Below, piece after piece: positions 18,513-27,843 of a stretch of DNA of 64,000 bases. The notes under the pieces are model-generated. The model was not told where the DNA came from. It was given only the letters and a program-made list of their open reading frames with translations, and made no database searches. Location: the NCBI RefSeq assembly GCF_051955275.1, contig NZ_JBQCGW010000050.1:1-64000 (forward strand). The letters are read 5' to 3'. Position 1 is the first letter of the stretch; every line of letters begins with the position of its first letter. The position numbers and the translations under genes are program-made. The stretch comes from Pseudobacter sp051955275. GTDB taxonomy: Bacteria; Bacteroidota; Bacteroidia; Chitinophagales; Chitinophagaceae.

Positions 18513-21500
18513 ATGCGTTACATTCTATCTGTTTTACTCTCATTGAGTTTTTACACAGCTATCCATGCCCAGGGCAATGCCCTCTGGCTGCGATATCCCA
18601 GTATTTCTCCCGACGGAAAATCAATTGTATTCGGTTACAAGGGCGACCTCTATCGTGTAGATGCCACTGGTGGAACGGCCACGCCGCTCACCATCCACGA
18701 AGCACACGATATGATGCCCGTCTGGAGCCATGATGGAAAAACCATCGCTTTTGCCAGCGACCGCTATGGAAATTTCGATGTATTTGTAATGCCTGCCACA
18801 GGCGGTACGCCGGTACGTCTCACTGTCAACAGCGCCAATGATTATCCCTACGATTTCAGCAGGGATAACAGCCAGGTACTGTTTGGCAGCGGCAAGAATG
18901 CACCTGCCACCAGTGTAAGGTTCCCTTCACCACGTTTGTTCCGTAACCTGTACCAGGTGCCAGTCAAAGGCGGAAGGCCATTGCTGGTGAGCGCTGCGGG
19001 TATGGATATGGCAAAATATAATAATGATGGTACACAGATCATTTTTGAAGACCGCAAAGGATATGAAGATCCCTGGCGCAAACACCATACTTCTTCTGTA
19101 ACCCGCGATATCTGGGTGTATTCCATCAAACCCAATACTTACCGTAAAATTTCCACTTATAGTGGAGAAGACCGCGAACCGCTTTTCGCCGATAATAACA
19201 ATGCATATTACCTGAGCGAAAAGGGCGGCATCTCTCAGAATCTCTTCAAAGCATCCCTTACCGATCCGGCTAAAATGGAACAACTGACCAGCTTCAAGGA
19301 TCATCCCGTCCGTCATCTGTCGAAGTCCGCTGATAATACGCTCTGTTTCACTTATAACGGGGATATCTATACGCTGAAGGAAGGGGGCCGCCCGCAAAAA
19401 GTGACCGTAAATATCTTCAACGATGGCCGTGCCGCAGTTGAAAAGATCCTGCCGGTGAACGGCAACGTCACTGAGTTTGCGCTGAGCCCCGATGGTAAGG
19501 AGATTGCCTTTGTTACCAGGGGTGAGATCTTTGTGACCAGTGTGGAAGGTAACCAGACCAAACGTATCACCAATACGCCTGAACAGGAGCGTATGGTGGA
19601 CTGGGCCCCTGATGGTAAAACCCTGATCTATGCCGCAGAGCGCAACGATAACTGGGATATTTACACCTGTAAAATTGAAAGAAAGGAAGAGCCTTATTTC
19701 TTTGCTTCAACAGTATTGAAAGAAGAGCCGCTCCTGGCAACCGCAGCAGAAGAATTCCTGCCCAAATTCTCTCCCGATGGAAAAGAAGTGGCTTACTGGG
19801 AGAACAGGAATGTGCTGCGTGTGTACAATCTCGCAACTAAGAAATCACGCACCCTGATTCCCCAGGGAAGGAACTACAGTTATGCCGATGGTGATATCGA
19901 TTTCAACTGGAGCCCTGATAGCAAATATCTCCTCGCTTCTGACCAGTACTTTGGTTTCGGTGGCGGTAATGCTGCCCTGATAAAAGCGGATGGTACAGGT
20001 ACCATCCTGCATCCTGTGAAGAGTGGATTCGGTGAAACCCGCCCTAAATGGGCGCTGGGTGGCAAAGCCATTACCTGGGCCAACTTCAAAGAGGGCCGCA
20101 AATCACTGGCCTTCCAGGGATCGCGTGAAATGGATATCTATGCCATGTTCTTCGACCAGGAAGCATTCGACCGTTACCAGCTGAGCAAAGAAGATTTCGA
20201 TCTGCTGAAAGAAAAAGAAGACAAGCTCACGAAGAGTAAACCGGCTGCTGATTCTGCTGTTAAAAAAGCAGGTGAGAAACGTGATTCCGCCATCCGCTCC
20301 TGGAGCCCGGACCTCAGCGATCTCGACAGCCGCATGCAAAGGCTTACGCTCAACAGCGCCAGTATCAGCGACTATGTGCTCAGTCCTGATGGCAGCAAAG
20401 TATATTACCTCGCCGCACTGGAGCGTGGCTTTGATCTTTGGGTTGCTGAACCCCGTACCAATCAGACACGCATGCTTGCCAAACTGGGCAGCACCGGTGG
20501 CAGCATCAAAATGAGCAAGGATGGCAAAAGCCTTTTTGTGTCAAACAGGGGTGGACTGATGAAAGTGGATGAGATGGGCAAGGTAACACCCGTGACCATC
20601 AACGGAGAGATGATCGTGAACAATGCCGGCGAACGCGAATACATTTTCAACCACGCCTGGCGCCAGGTGAAAGCCAAGTTCTATGATCCCAAACTACATG
20701 GTATCAACTGGGAGCAATACAAAAAAGACTACGCGAAATTCCTGCCGCATATTTCAAATAACTACGATTTCCAGGAACTGCTGAGTGAATTGCTGGGTGA
20801 ACTGAACGGATCGCATACTGGTGGACGTTACAGACCTGTGAACGCCAACCCTGATAATACATCAAGCATCGGGATACTGGCTGATGAAACTTTCACCGGC
20901 AATGGTGTGAAGATCGGTGAAGTGATCAAAGGCGGTCCCCTGCATAAAGCCAGCAGCAAGGCCCGCGCAGGCCATATCATTGAAAAGATCGATGGTACGC
21001 TGATCTCTCCGGCAACTGACTGGGATGCGCTGATGAACAGGAGAACAGGACAGGATGTATTACTCAGCCTGCTTGACCCCACAACAAACACGCGCTGGGA
21101 GCAAACAGTAAAACCCATCTCCGGTGATGAAGAAGCCGGCCTGCTCTATAAACGCTGGGTGAAGAAAATGAGTGACCTGGTTGACAGTTTGAGTGGTGGT
21201 AAACTCGGTTATGTACATGTACAGGGTATGAACGATGGCAGCTACAGGACCGTAGTGGATGAAGTGATGGGCAAACACCGCGAAAAGCAGGGACTGGTGG
21301 TTGACACCCGTTTCAATGGCGGGGGCTGGCTGCACAATGATCTCAATACTTTCCTGAGTGGCAAAGCCTATTTCAATTTCGCGCCACAGAGCAACAGGCT
21401 GCCTGTTCCTGATCCGCTGGATCGCTGGACCAAGCCCAGCATCGTGCTCATGAGTGAAGGGAACTACAGTGATGCACATCTCTTCCCGTATGCCTATAAG

Positions 21501-21749
21501 AACAATGGCATCGGTAAACTGGTGGGCATGCCTGTGCCGGGCACCGGAACTGCCGTATGGTGGGAAACACAGATCGATCCTACGATCGTATTCGGTATCC
21601 CCATGATCGCTGTGATAGGGAAGGAAGACCGTCCGGTGGAGAACCTGCAACTGGAGCCGGATGTATTGGTTCCGTTGAGTTATGAATTATTCCTCGCAGG
21701 TAAAGATCCGCAGCTGGAAGCAGCGGTGAAAGAATTACTGAAGAAGTAA
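18513..21749 (+). CDS. Tricorn-like S41-family protease with PD40 propeller
   Basis: A 1078-residue exported protein (signal peptide ends IHAQ). The first about 560 residues are WD40-like PD40/TolB repeats (SISPDGKSIVFGYKGDLYRV, WSHDGKTIAFASDRYGNFDV and others) that in tricorn proteases form propellers gating the active site. There follow a charged linker, a second propeller segment, a tricorn C1-like helical domain containing LNGSHTGGRY, a PDZ domain (GVKIGEVIKGGPLHKASSKA) and an S41 tail-specific-protease core with RFNGGGWLHNDL and the nucleophile S986 in EGNYSDAHLF. It would degrade peptides in the periplasm. It has its own promoter and is not obviously part of either neighbouring locus. 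Confidence 0.92.
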   Translation: MRYILSVLLSLSFYTAIHAQGNALWLRYPSISPDGKSIVFGYKGDLYRVDATGGTATPLTIHEAHDMMPVWSHDGKTIAFASDRYGNFDVFVMPATGGTPVRLTVNSANDYPYDFSRDNSQVLFGSGKNAPATSVRFPSPRLFRNLYQVPVKGGRPLLVSAAGMDMAKYNNDGTQIIFEDRKGYEDPWRKHHTSSVTRDIWVYSIKPNTYRKISTYSGEDREPLFADNNNAYYLSEKGGISQNLFKASLTDPAKMEQLTSFKDHPVRHLSKSADNTLCFTYNGDIYTLKEGGRPQKVTVNIFNDGRAAVEKILPVNGNVTEFALSPDGKEIAFVTRGEIFVTSVEGNQTKRITNTPEQERMVDWAPDGKTLIYAAERNDNWDIYTCKIERKEEPYFFASTVLKEEPLLATAAEEFLPKFSPDGKEVAYWENRNVLRVYNLATKKSRTLIPQGRNYSYADGDIDFNWSPDSKYLLASDQYFGFGGGNAALIKADGTGTILHPVKSGFGETRPKWALGGKAITWANFKEGRKSLAFQGSREMDIYAMFFDQEAFDRYQLSKEDFDLLKEKEDKLTKSKPAADSAVKKAGEKRDSAIRSWSPDLSDLDSRMQRLTLNSASISDYVLSPDGSKVYYLAALERGFDLWVAEPRTNQTRMLAKLGSTGGSIKMSKDGKSLFVSNRGGLMKVDEMGKVTPVTINGEMIVNNAGEREYIFNHAWRQVKAKFYDPKLHGINWEQYKKDYAKFLPHISNNYDFQELLSELLGELNGSHTGGRYRPVNANPDNTSSIGILADETFTGNGVKIGEVIKGGPLHKASSKARAGHIIEKIDGTLISPATDWDALMNRRTGQDVLLSLLDPTTNTRWEQTVKPISGDEEAGLLYKRWVKKMSDLVDSLSGGKLGYVHVQGMNDGSYRTVVDEVMGKHREKQGLVVDTRFNGGGWLHNDLNTFLSGKAYFNFAPQSNRLPVPDPLDRWTKPSIVLMSEGNYSDAHLFPYAYKNNGIGKLVGMPVPGTGTAVWWETQIDPTIVFGIPMIAVIGKEDRPVENLQLEPDVLVPLSYELFLAGKDPQLEAAVKELLKK

Positions 21750-21770
21750 AGTGTACAATAATAATCTCGC

Positions 21771-21811
21771 TGTGGCCAGTCACCCGCGCCCCCGCGAGCG
21801 ACTGGCCACAC
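21771..21811. repeat. Intergenic palindromic repeat, copy R1 (short form)
   Basis: An imperfect hairpin: left arm TGTGGCCAGTCACCCGCG, short C-rich loop, right arm CGCGAGCGACTGGCCACA, pairing over 18 positions with two mismatches. It is followed by CACTGAGTAATTT, a tail also found after copy R4 and in weaker form after R2. It lies between the convergent ends of the protease and CutC genes, where the stem could terminate transcription from both sides, although no long T-run follows. Confidence 0.75.
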
Positions 21812-21824
21812 ACTGAGTAATTTA

Positions 21825-22547
21825 TTACGCCATAGCCGCTAAGATCCCTCTCAGCTCTTCCTCATCCGGCAGATATACATTGCCGAAATCCGTTACCAGC
21901 GGGTTGCTGAAGCTCATCGGGTTCACTGTTGCCTTTCTCACCGAGCCATGATATTCCTTCGCTCCGGATTCTTCCATCAGCTTTTTGATATTGGAGGCGC
22001 GGATACCTGCACCTGGCATGATGATGATCCTGTCCCCAGCCTGCTTCACCAGTTTGCCGAGCAGCTCGCCGGCTTCGGGCGCGCCGCTTAACTGTCCGGA
22101 TGTAAGTATGCGCTCACAGCCTGCCGCGATGATATCCTCCAGTGCCTGGAAGGGATCGGGAGTAGCATCAAATGCGCGATTACAGGTAACGCCCATGGGA
22201 CCGGCCAGCTCCACGAATTCCTTCAGCCTCTCTATATCAATTTCACCATTGATCTTTTGCACGCCAATGGAAATCCCATCGCAGCCCAGTTCCCTGCAGA
22301 CAGCAATATCCTGTTTGAGGATCTCGATTTCATCTTCATCGTAATAATAATTTCCGCAGCGAGGGCGGAGGATAGGATAGAGCTTGATGGAGATGCGCTC
22401 GCGCGTACGTTTGATGGTACCGTAACTGGGCGTGGTACCGCCTTCCACGGGATTGTCGCAGAGCTCAACGCGGTAAGCGCCCGCTTTTTCAGCGATCATG
22501 CAGGATTGTAGATTGAAAGCGCAGACTTCGAGAATTGCTTTGGGCAT
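21825..22547 (-). CDS. cutC: CutC-family protein (copper homeostasis / TIM barrel)
   Basis: A 240-residue cytoplasmic TIM-barrel protein of the CutC family, recognised by the opening LEVCAFNLQSCMIAEKAGAYRVELC context, EGGTTPSYG, ILRPRCGNYYYDEDEIEIL and the late barrel loops GAGIRASN and YHGSVR. The family is named for copper tolerance in E. coli, but its biochemical role is unsettled. Two well-conserved spots differ here: the usual FHRAFD is CNRAFD, and the usual RPRGGDF is RPRCGNY, so the shared pocket is altered. The gene begins 15 bp after the glycosylasparaginase and is probably co-transcribed with it. Confidence 0.88.
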   Translation of the reverse strand: MPKAILEVCAFNLQSCMIAEKAGAYRVELCDNPVEGGTTPSYGTIKRTRERISIKLYPILRPRCGNYYYDEDEIEILKQDIAVCRELGCDGISIGVQKINGEIDIERLKEFVELAGPMGVTCNRAFDATPDPFQALEDIIAAGCERILTSGQLSGAPEAGELLGKLVKQAGDRIIIMPGAGIRASNIKKLMEESGAKEYHGSVRKATVNPMSFSNPLVTDFGNVYLPDEEELRGILAAMA

Positions 22548-22562
22548 AATATGTTTGGTTGA

Positions 22563-23591
22563 TTAGTAAATATTCTTTGCAGTATGAAACTGGTCTTCGG
22601 CATTCGACCTCACGTGGAAAGTGAAACCTGTCTGTAATGCATATGCGCCGTATTCCCCGTTCCTGTTCATGGCCAGGAATCCCACCTGGATATCCTTCGC
22701 TTTGGCCGGGTTCCTGCTGATGATGCGCTCTACTGCTTCCTTGCAGGCAATTTCCGGGCTGCGGCCCTGGCGCATCAGCTCAACAATGAGGTGGGAACCA
22801 ACAATGCGTATCACCTCTTCTCCCACACCGGTAGCGGTAGCGCCGCCAACCTCCGGGTCTACGTATAAACCAGCGCCAATGATGGGAGAGTCGCCTACAC
22901 GTCCCTGCATTTTAAAGCTCAGTCCGCTGGTGGTGCAGGCGCCGCTGAGCCTGCCTTGCTGGTCGAGGGCAAGCATGCCGATGGTATCATGGTTCTCTTT
23001 GCCGCCGGGCATGGGATCATTGGTCTTATCGTAAAGCTGGTTTTCAATATTCTTAACGGGTGAATAATTGCTTTTCTTCAGCCACTCCTTCCAGTAGTTT
23101 TCGCTCCACTCCGTAAGCAGGTTTTCCTTTTTGAAACCATGGGCCAGCGCAAAGCGGAGAGCGCCTTCTCCCGTAAGAATGATATGCGGCGTTTTCTCCA
23201 TAATAAGCCTGGCTACAGAAATGGGATGCTTGATATATTCCAGGCACATCACGGAACCGCAATTGTATTTGTCGTCCATGATACAGGCGTCCAGCGTAAC
23301 CCGGCCATCACGGTCCGGTATGCCGCCATAACCGACACTGCGCACCAGCGGGTCCCCTTCCGGAACTTTCACGCCGGTTTCAACCGCATCCAGTGCATGG
23401 CCATTATTGCTCAGGACCGTCCAGGCAGCTGCATTGGCCGCTTTGGCAAAGTTCCAGGTGGAGATTACAATGGGTTTTGTGCCGCCGGTAACGGCCGGTG
23501 CCGGATTGGCCGCCTGCAACAGCTTGCCGGTGGCCAGCATCCCTGCGGAACTGAGCACTCCCTGTTGCAGGAATTTTCTACGGGTAGACAT
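22563..23591 (-). CDS. N4-(beta-N-acetylglucosaminyl)-L-asparaginase, Tat-exported
   Basis: A 342-residue Ntn-hydrolase of the glycosylasparaginase / isoaspartyl peptidase family. The N-terminus carries a twin-arginine signal (MSTRRKFLQQ). The autocleavage site and nucleophile are seen as ENHDTIGM, T203, which would become the N-terminus of the beta chain; downstream TTSGLSFKMQGRVGDSPIIGAG is the substrate-binding loop region typical of glycosylasparaginases. The reaction is hydrolysis of the GlcNAc-Asn bond left after N-glycoprotein breakdown. It sits 26 bp after the hybrid regulator stop and 15 bp before cutC, all on one strand, so a three-gene unit is plausible. Confidence 0.92.
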   Translation of the reverse strand: MSTRRKFLQQGVLSSAGMLATGKLLQAANPAPAVTGGTKPIVISTWNFAKAANAAAWTVLSNNGHALDAVETGVKVPEGDPLVRSVGYGGIPDRDGRVTLDACIMDDKYNCGSVMCLEYIKHPISVARLIMEKTPHIILTGEGALRFALAHGFKKENLLTEWSENYWKEWLKKSNYSPVKNIENQLYDKTNDPMPGGKENHDTIGMLALDQQGRLSGACTTSGLSFKMQGRVGDSPIIGAGLYVDPEVGGATATGVGEEVIRIVGSHLIVELMRQGRSPEIACKEAVERIISRNPAKAKDIQVGFLAMNRNGEYGAYALQTGFTFHVRSNAEDQFHTAKNIY

Positions 23592-23617
23592 TAGCGTTAG
23601 TTTATGTTAGTACAATC

Positions 23618-26600
23618 TTATAATTGTGTGTCTTCTTTTTGGCCCTGTGCATACTCACTGGGTGTTTTGCCGAACTGCTTCTTGAATTCCTGGCTGAAAT
23701 ATTTCCGGTCGTTATATCCCACGGCAAACGCCACTTCATAGACGGTCATTTGTTTTTCCTGTAAGAGCTGTGCCGCTTTTTTCAGTCGCAGCGATTTTAC
23801 GAAATCATTCACTGACATCTTGCTCACCGCCTTGATCTTCTTGTACAGGATGGGTGCGCTCATAGCCACTTTCCGGCTGAGCATGTCCACCCCGAAATCA
23901 GGATGATCCATATTCTCTTCCACAATCTGGATCACACGTTGCAGGAACTCCTGTTCCACCGGGTTGAGCACACTGATCTTTTCTTCTTCCACTACCGGGG
24001 CAGCTGAATGCGTGCTCACCTGCTGCAGGAATAATTGTCTCAGCCTTTCCCTGGCTGCCAGCAGGTTCCGGACATTAAGTTCTAGGATCCGGTTGCTGAA
24101 TGGCTTGGTGAGATACATGTCTGCGCCCGTTTCCAGCCCCGTCACCTGGTCTGTTTGTGTACTTTTGGCTGTCAGCAGGATCACAGGGATATGGCTGGTT
24201 CGTTCATCTGTTTTGAGGCGGTGGCAGAATTCAATACCATCCATCTTCGGCATCATCACATCACTGATGATGAGGTCTGGCAATTGAGTGGTAGCGATAT
24301 CAAGTCCATCTTCCCCGTTGCCTGCTTCCCATACATAATAGTGAGGCGAAAAAGTTTCCCTGATCATATTCCGGAGCTCCGGATTGTCTTCCACAATAAG
24401 GATACCTGCCTTGCCGGATGGCTGATGCAACAGTTGCTCTGTTTTATTGGCGGGTTGTTTCGCCGCTTCTTCATCCGGATGCAATACCCTTGCATCTTTG
24501 AGCAATTCCTGGCTGAAATGCTTATTGCCTTTAAGCAGGGTAACGATGAAACTGGTGCGGTTGCTGCCCGTGGCGGCATCGGTATCGCTCTCGGCCACTA
24601 TTGACCCTTTATGCAGTTGAACGATATTCCTGGACAAGGCCAGGCCAATACCGTAGCCGGTGTTCTGCAGTCCATGATCGTCCACCTGGAAAAAGTTGGT
24701 GAATACTTTATCCAGGTATTCAGGAGCAATGCCTCTGCCATCATCCGTAATGGAAATGATCACTTCTTTGTTGTTCTCTTTTATCTCTACCCAAATATGT
24801 CCGTTTTCCGGTGTGAACTTGATGGCATTGGTCATGAGATTGAAGAATACTTTTTCCAGTTGCTCCGCATCGAACCAAAGCGGGATTGAATCTCCATCGA
24901 AGAGGAGAGAGGTGGAAATTTTCTTCTGTATGCAGATGTCACGGAAGCTGTTGTACACTTCTTCCAGGAAAGGGATCAGTTCCTGTTCCTGAACGATCAG
25001 TCGTAGATTTCCTGTTTCCGCTTTACGGAAATCCATTAATTCACTCACCAGTTTCAATAACCTGTTTCCATTCTGCCTTACTGAGTTGAGCTGCTGCCGG
25101 AAGAAACTGCTGGTATCATCCGAGTCCAGCATCCTTTCCACCGGCGCCATGATGAGCGTCAGGTGTGTTCTGATCTCATGAGAGATATTGGTAAAGAAAT
25201 TGAGTTTTACCTGGTGTAATTCTTCTTCTTTTTTCAGCAGAGCGCCGAGCAGGAAGTAACGAAGCACTAAGAATACCACACCGCCAACAGCCAGGATATA
25301 CAGGCAATAAGCCCACCAGGTAAGCCAGAACGGAGGCAGTACCGTTACTTTGAAACTGATAGGATCGCTCCATACACCATCGTTGTTGGCTCCCTTCACC
25401 AGGAAATTATAATTGCCCGGAGGCAGATTGGTGTAACCCGCGCTGGCCGTATTGGTATAGAGCCAGTCCTTATCATATCCTTCCAGCTTGTATGCATAAC
25501 TGTTCTTATTACTCTTGATGAAATTGAGTAAAGCAAATTCAAGCGTGAGTACATCCTGGTTATGCCTGAGCGTGATGTCTGCTGTGCCGGTGATATTCTC
25601 TTTCAGGATGCCGGTAGCATCACCAGGTTCTACAACTGTATTCAACAGCCTGATACCTGTGATCACAATCCTGCCTGCTTTCTGGTTGCTTTGTATCTTC
25701 TCCGGGAAGAAATGCGTGATGCCATTGAAACCGCCAAAGAAAAATTCTCCATGGCTGTCGCGGTAATAAGAATTATTGTTGAAGGCATTGCCTGCAATAC
25801 CATCACTCACGGTGAAGATCTGCAGGAGATCCTGACGGGGATTGAATTTGAGCAGACCTTTATCGCTGCTGAGCCAGAGGTTCTGCTGGTTGTCTTCCAG
25901 GATGCCGAGGATATTCCGGTTACCGATCTTTTCGGGTTGATTGTAGTAAGTGAGTTTACCCGTTTGTTCATCATAACTGGCCAGGCCTCCCTGTTGGATC
26001 CCCACCCAGATCTGTGATTGCCTGTTCTGCTGAATGCAATTCACGAGGTCTGAAGAAACCTTGCGGAACTGTTCTCCTTCCAGCAGGTACAATCCATCGG
26101 TGGTAGCCACCCAGAGCCGGTGTTTGTCATCTTCAAAAAATGCATTCGCAGTGGCCTTGAAAGGGGCCTGTGCAGTTATGGCATTGTTGACGGGTTCCAG
26201 TCCCTGCGGCACTTTATTGAAGAGCTTGATGCCGAAAGTGGTGCCTACCCAGAATCTTCCTTTACTATCTTCATAGATACCTACCACTTCCTGGTTGAGC
26301 AGCACCGCATCATTCTGGTCAAATAGAAATTTCCTGAATTCATTTTTCTCAGGATCAAAAAGGTTAAGGCCGCCCCCGTGGGTACCTGCCCAGATCTTGC
26401 CCTGCCAGTCGCGGTACACTACTTTCACCAGGTTGCTCCCCAGAGAGCGGGCATCGCCGGGATTGTGCTTGAAATTCCTGATCCTGCCATTGGTCCTGTC
26501 GTAGTAATTGAGGCCACCACCTTCCGTTCCGATCCAGAGATTTTTCTTTTCATCCTCCACGATGCTGCTGATCACATTGTTGTTGAGGAAGAAAGGCTGG

Positions 26601-27667
26601 TCTTTTTTCCGGAGGATACTGAACGGAGTATTCACGGCCCAGGTATAGTTGAGCCCTCCGAAATAAGTACCCACCCAGATATTGCCTGCATTGTCTTCAT
26701 AGAGACTGTACACACTGTTCTGGCTGATGCTTTCGGGGTTATTGTCGTCCTGCTGATAGGAGTTGAGCAGGTTGCCTTCTTCATTTAAGATGCTGATCCC
26801 TTCCTGGGTGCCTACCCAGAGGCGGCTGTCCTTATCCACCAGCAGTTTGCGGATATTATTGTGGATGATGCTGTTGGTGCCCGGTTGGTGCAGGAACCTG
26901 GTGAACTTTCCTGTTTTATTGTCGAACCGGTTGAGGCCGTTGGTATGGGTGCCGACCCAGATCCTGCCCTGGCGGTCCTCTTCGATGGCAGTGATGAAAT
27001 CGCTGCTGATGGAAGAAGCATCAGTGGGAATATGTTTGAAAACCTGAATGTCTTTCTGATTGCCGGATTTACTGATACGGAAGAGGCCGGCCGTGGTACC
27101 TATCCAGAAATTTCCACTGCGGTCTTCCAGGATGGAACGTACTCCCCAGGAGGCAGCATTGCCCGTTCCTGCAAAATCCACCAGCTCAGGCTGTTCATTG
27201 TCCGTAGTACTGATGAGGTAAAGCCCAGCGTTGGTTCCTGCCCAGATCTTTCCTTTTTTATCCTCATAAATACTGTAAATATTGAGTGGGGCCTGGGAAG
27301 GAAGCTGCATTCTTTTGAAACGGTCGCTATCAGGCAGGTATTTATTGAGCCCTGCGTAAGTTCCTACCCAGAGATTTTTCCGGGAATCGCTCAGTACGGA
27401 AAGAATATTATTGCTGCTGAGGGTAGTGCTGTCATTGGCGCGGTACTGGTATACCCTGAAGCGGTTTCCGTCGTACCGGTTCAAGCCATTGGAAGTGCCT
27501 GCCCAGATAAAGCCCGGATGATCCTGCCCGATGGCGAGCACCGCATTCTGCGAAAGGCCGTTCTCCACCGTGAGATGATGGAAGGCAGGCTGCTGGGCGC
27601 GAAGCCCGGTTTGCCAGAGCAACAGGAAAATGAGTGACCGGATGATATGGAATGGAAGCAGTCGCAT
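23618..27667 (-). CDS. Hybrid two-component system regulator (HTCS)
   Basis: A 1349-residue one-protein two-component system. In order: signal peptide (ending GLRAQ), two sets of propeller repeats (GLSQNAVLAIGQDHPGFIWA and many WVGTxxGL motifs), Y_Y_Y domain, a membrane helix near 790-812, HisKA with H830, HATPase with NLMTNAIKFT, DDGRGI and GYGIGL, a receiver with phospho-acceptor D1136 in SDVMMP, and an AraC-type HTH over the last 100 residues. The H-box is unusual: it reads HEIRTHLT, so the nearly invariant proline at position 835 is histidine. The gene is divergent from the cytochrome/PUL cluster at 27844, which is its most likely target, sensing a periplasmic oligosaccharide. Confidence 0.95.
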   Translation of the reverse strand: MRLLPFHIIRSLIFLLLWQTGLRAQQPAFHHLTVENGLSQNAVLAIGQDHPGFIWAGTSNGLNRYDGNRFRVYQYRANDSTTLSSNNILSVLSDSRKNLWVGTYAGLNKYLPDSDRFKRMQLPSQAPLNIYSIYEDKKGKIWAGTNAGLYLISTTDNEQPELVDFAGTGNAASWGVRSILEDRSGNFWIGTTAGLFRISKSGNQKDIQVFKHIPTDASSISSDFITAIEEDRQGRIWVGTHTNGLNRFDNKTGKFTRFLHQPGTNSIIHNNIRKLLVDKDSRLWVGTQEGISILNEEGNLLNSYQQDDNNPESISQNSVYSLYEDNAGNIWVGTYFGGLNYTWAVNTPFSILRKKDQPFFLNNNVISSIVEDEKKNLWIGTEGGGLNYYDRTNGRIRNFKHNPGDARSLGSNLVKVVYRDWQGKIWAGTHGGGLNLFDPEKNEFRKFLFDQNDAVLLNQEVVGIYEDSKGRFWVGTTFGIKLFNKVPQGLEPVNNAITAQAPFKATANAFFEDDKHRLWVATTDGLYLLEGEQFRKVSSDLVNCIQQNRQSQIWVGIQQGGLASYDEQTGKLTYYNQPEKIGNRNILGILEDNQQNLWLSSDKGLLKFNPRQDLLQIFTVSDGIAGNAFNNNSYYRDSHGEFFFGGFNGITHFFPEKIQSNQKAGRIVITGIRLLNTVVEPGDATGILKENITGTADITLRHNQDVLTLEFALLNFIKSNKNSYAYKLEGYDKDWLYTNTASAGYTNLPPGNYNFLVKGANNDGVWSDPISFKVTVLPPFWLTWWAYCLYILAVGGVVFLVLRYFLLGALLKKEEELHQVKLNFFTNISHEIRTHLTLIMAPVERMLDSDDTSSFFRQQLNSVRQNGNRLLKLVSELMDFRKAETGNLRLIVQEQELIPFLEEVYNSFRDICIQKKISTSLLFDGDSIPLWFDAEQLEKVFFNLMTNAIKFTPENGHIWVEIKENNKEVIISITDDGRGIAPEYLDKVFTNFFQVDDHGLQNTGYGIGLALSRNIVQLHKGSIVAESDTDAATGSNRTSFIVTLLKGNKHFSQELLKDARVLHPDEEAAKQPANKTEQLLHQPSGKAGILIVEDNPELRNMIRETFSPHYYVWEAGNGEDGLDIATTQLPDLIISDVMMPKMDGIEFCHRLKTDERTSHIPVILLTAKSTQTDQVTGLETGADMYLTKPFSNRILELNVRNLLAARERLRQLFLQQVSTHSAAPVVEEEKISVLNPVEQEFLQRVIQIVEENMDHPDFGVDMLSRKVAMSAPILYKKIKAVSKMSVNDFVKSLRLKKAAQLLQEKQMTVYEVAFAVGYNDRKYFSQEFKKQFGKTPSEYAQGQKEDTQL

Positions 27668-27758
27668 GATGGTACAGATACCGTTTTAAGCAGATGACAT
27701 AAATATAGAGATGAAACTGCAACGGGGAGCGGCTTTTAAGGAAATCCCACCAGATATT

Positions 27759-27804
27759 TAAGATTATCCCCCTTATATTCGGATATTGAATTCCATATTT
27801 GTAG
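27759..27804 (+). promoter_or_regulatory. Upstream element A: candidate HTCS-activated promoter
   Basis: The segment starts TAAGATTATCCCCCTTATAT and ends, 39 nt after its first base, with TTTGTAG. The same layout recurs before the SusC gene at 35237 (TAAGATATTCCCTCTATGTA, with TTTGTAG 38 nt on). The TTTG belongs to a CATATTTG that fits the -7 box TAnnTTTG with one mismatch, 42 bp before the ATG at 27844, and no good -33 box is present, as in activator-dependent promoters. Control by the divergent hybrid regulator is inference. Confidence 0.45.
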
Positions 27805-27843
27805 TGTAAGGGATCAGCGTGCCCCGGCACAAATATTACCAAA

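Noticed and set aside
26861..27637. Open frame of 258 codons on the plus strand within the hybrid regulator
   Set aside because: Antisense to the propeller repeats; its periodic sequence is explained by those repeats.
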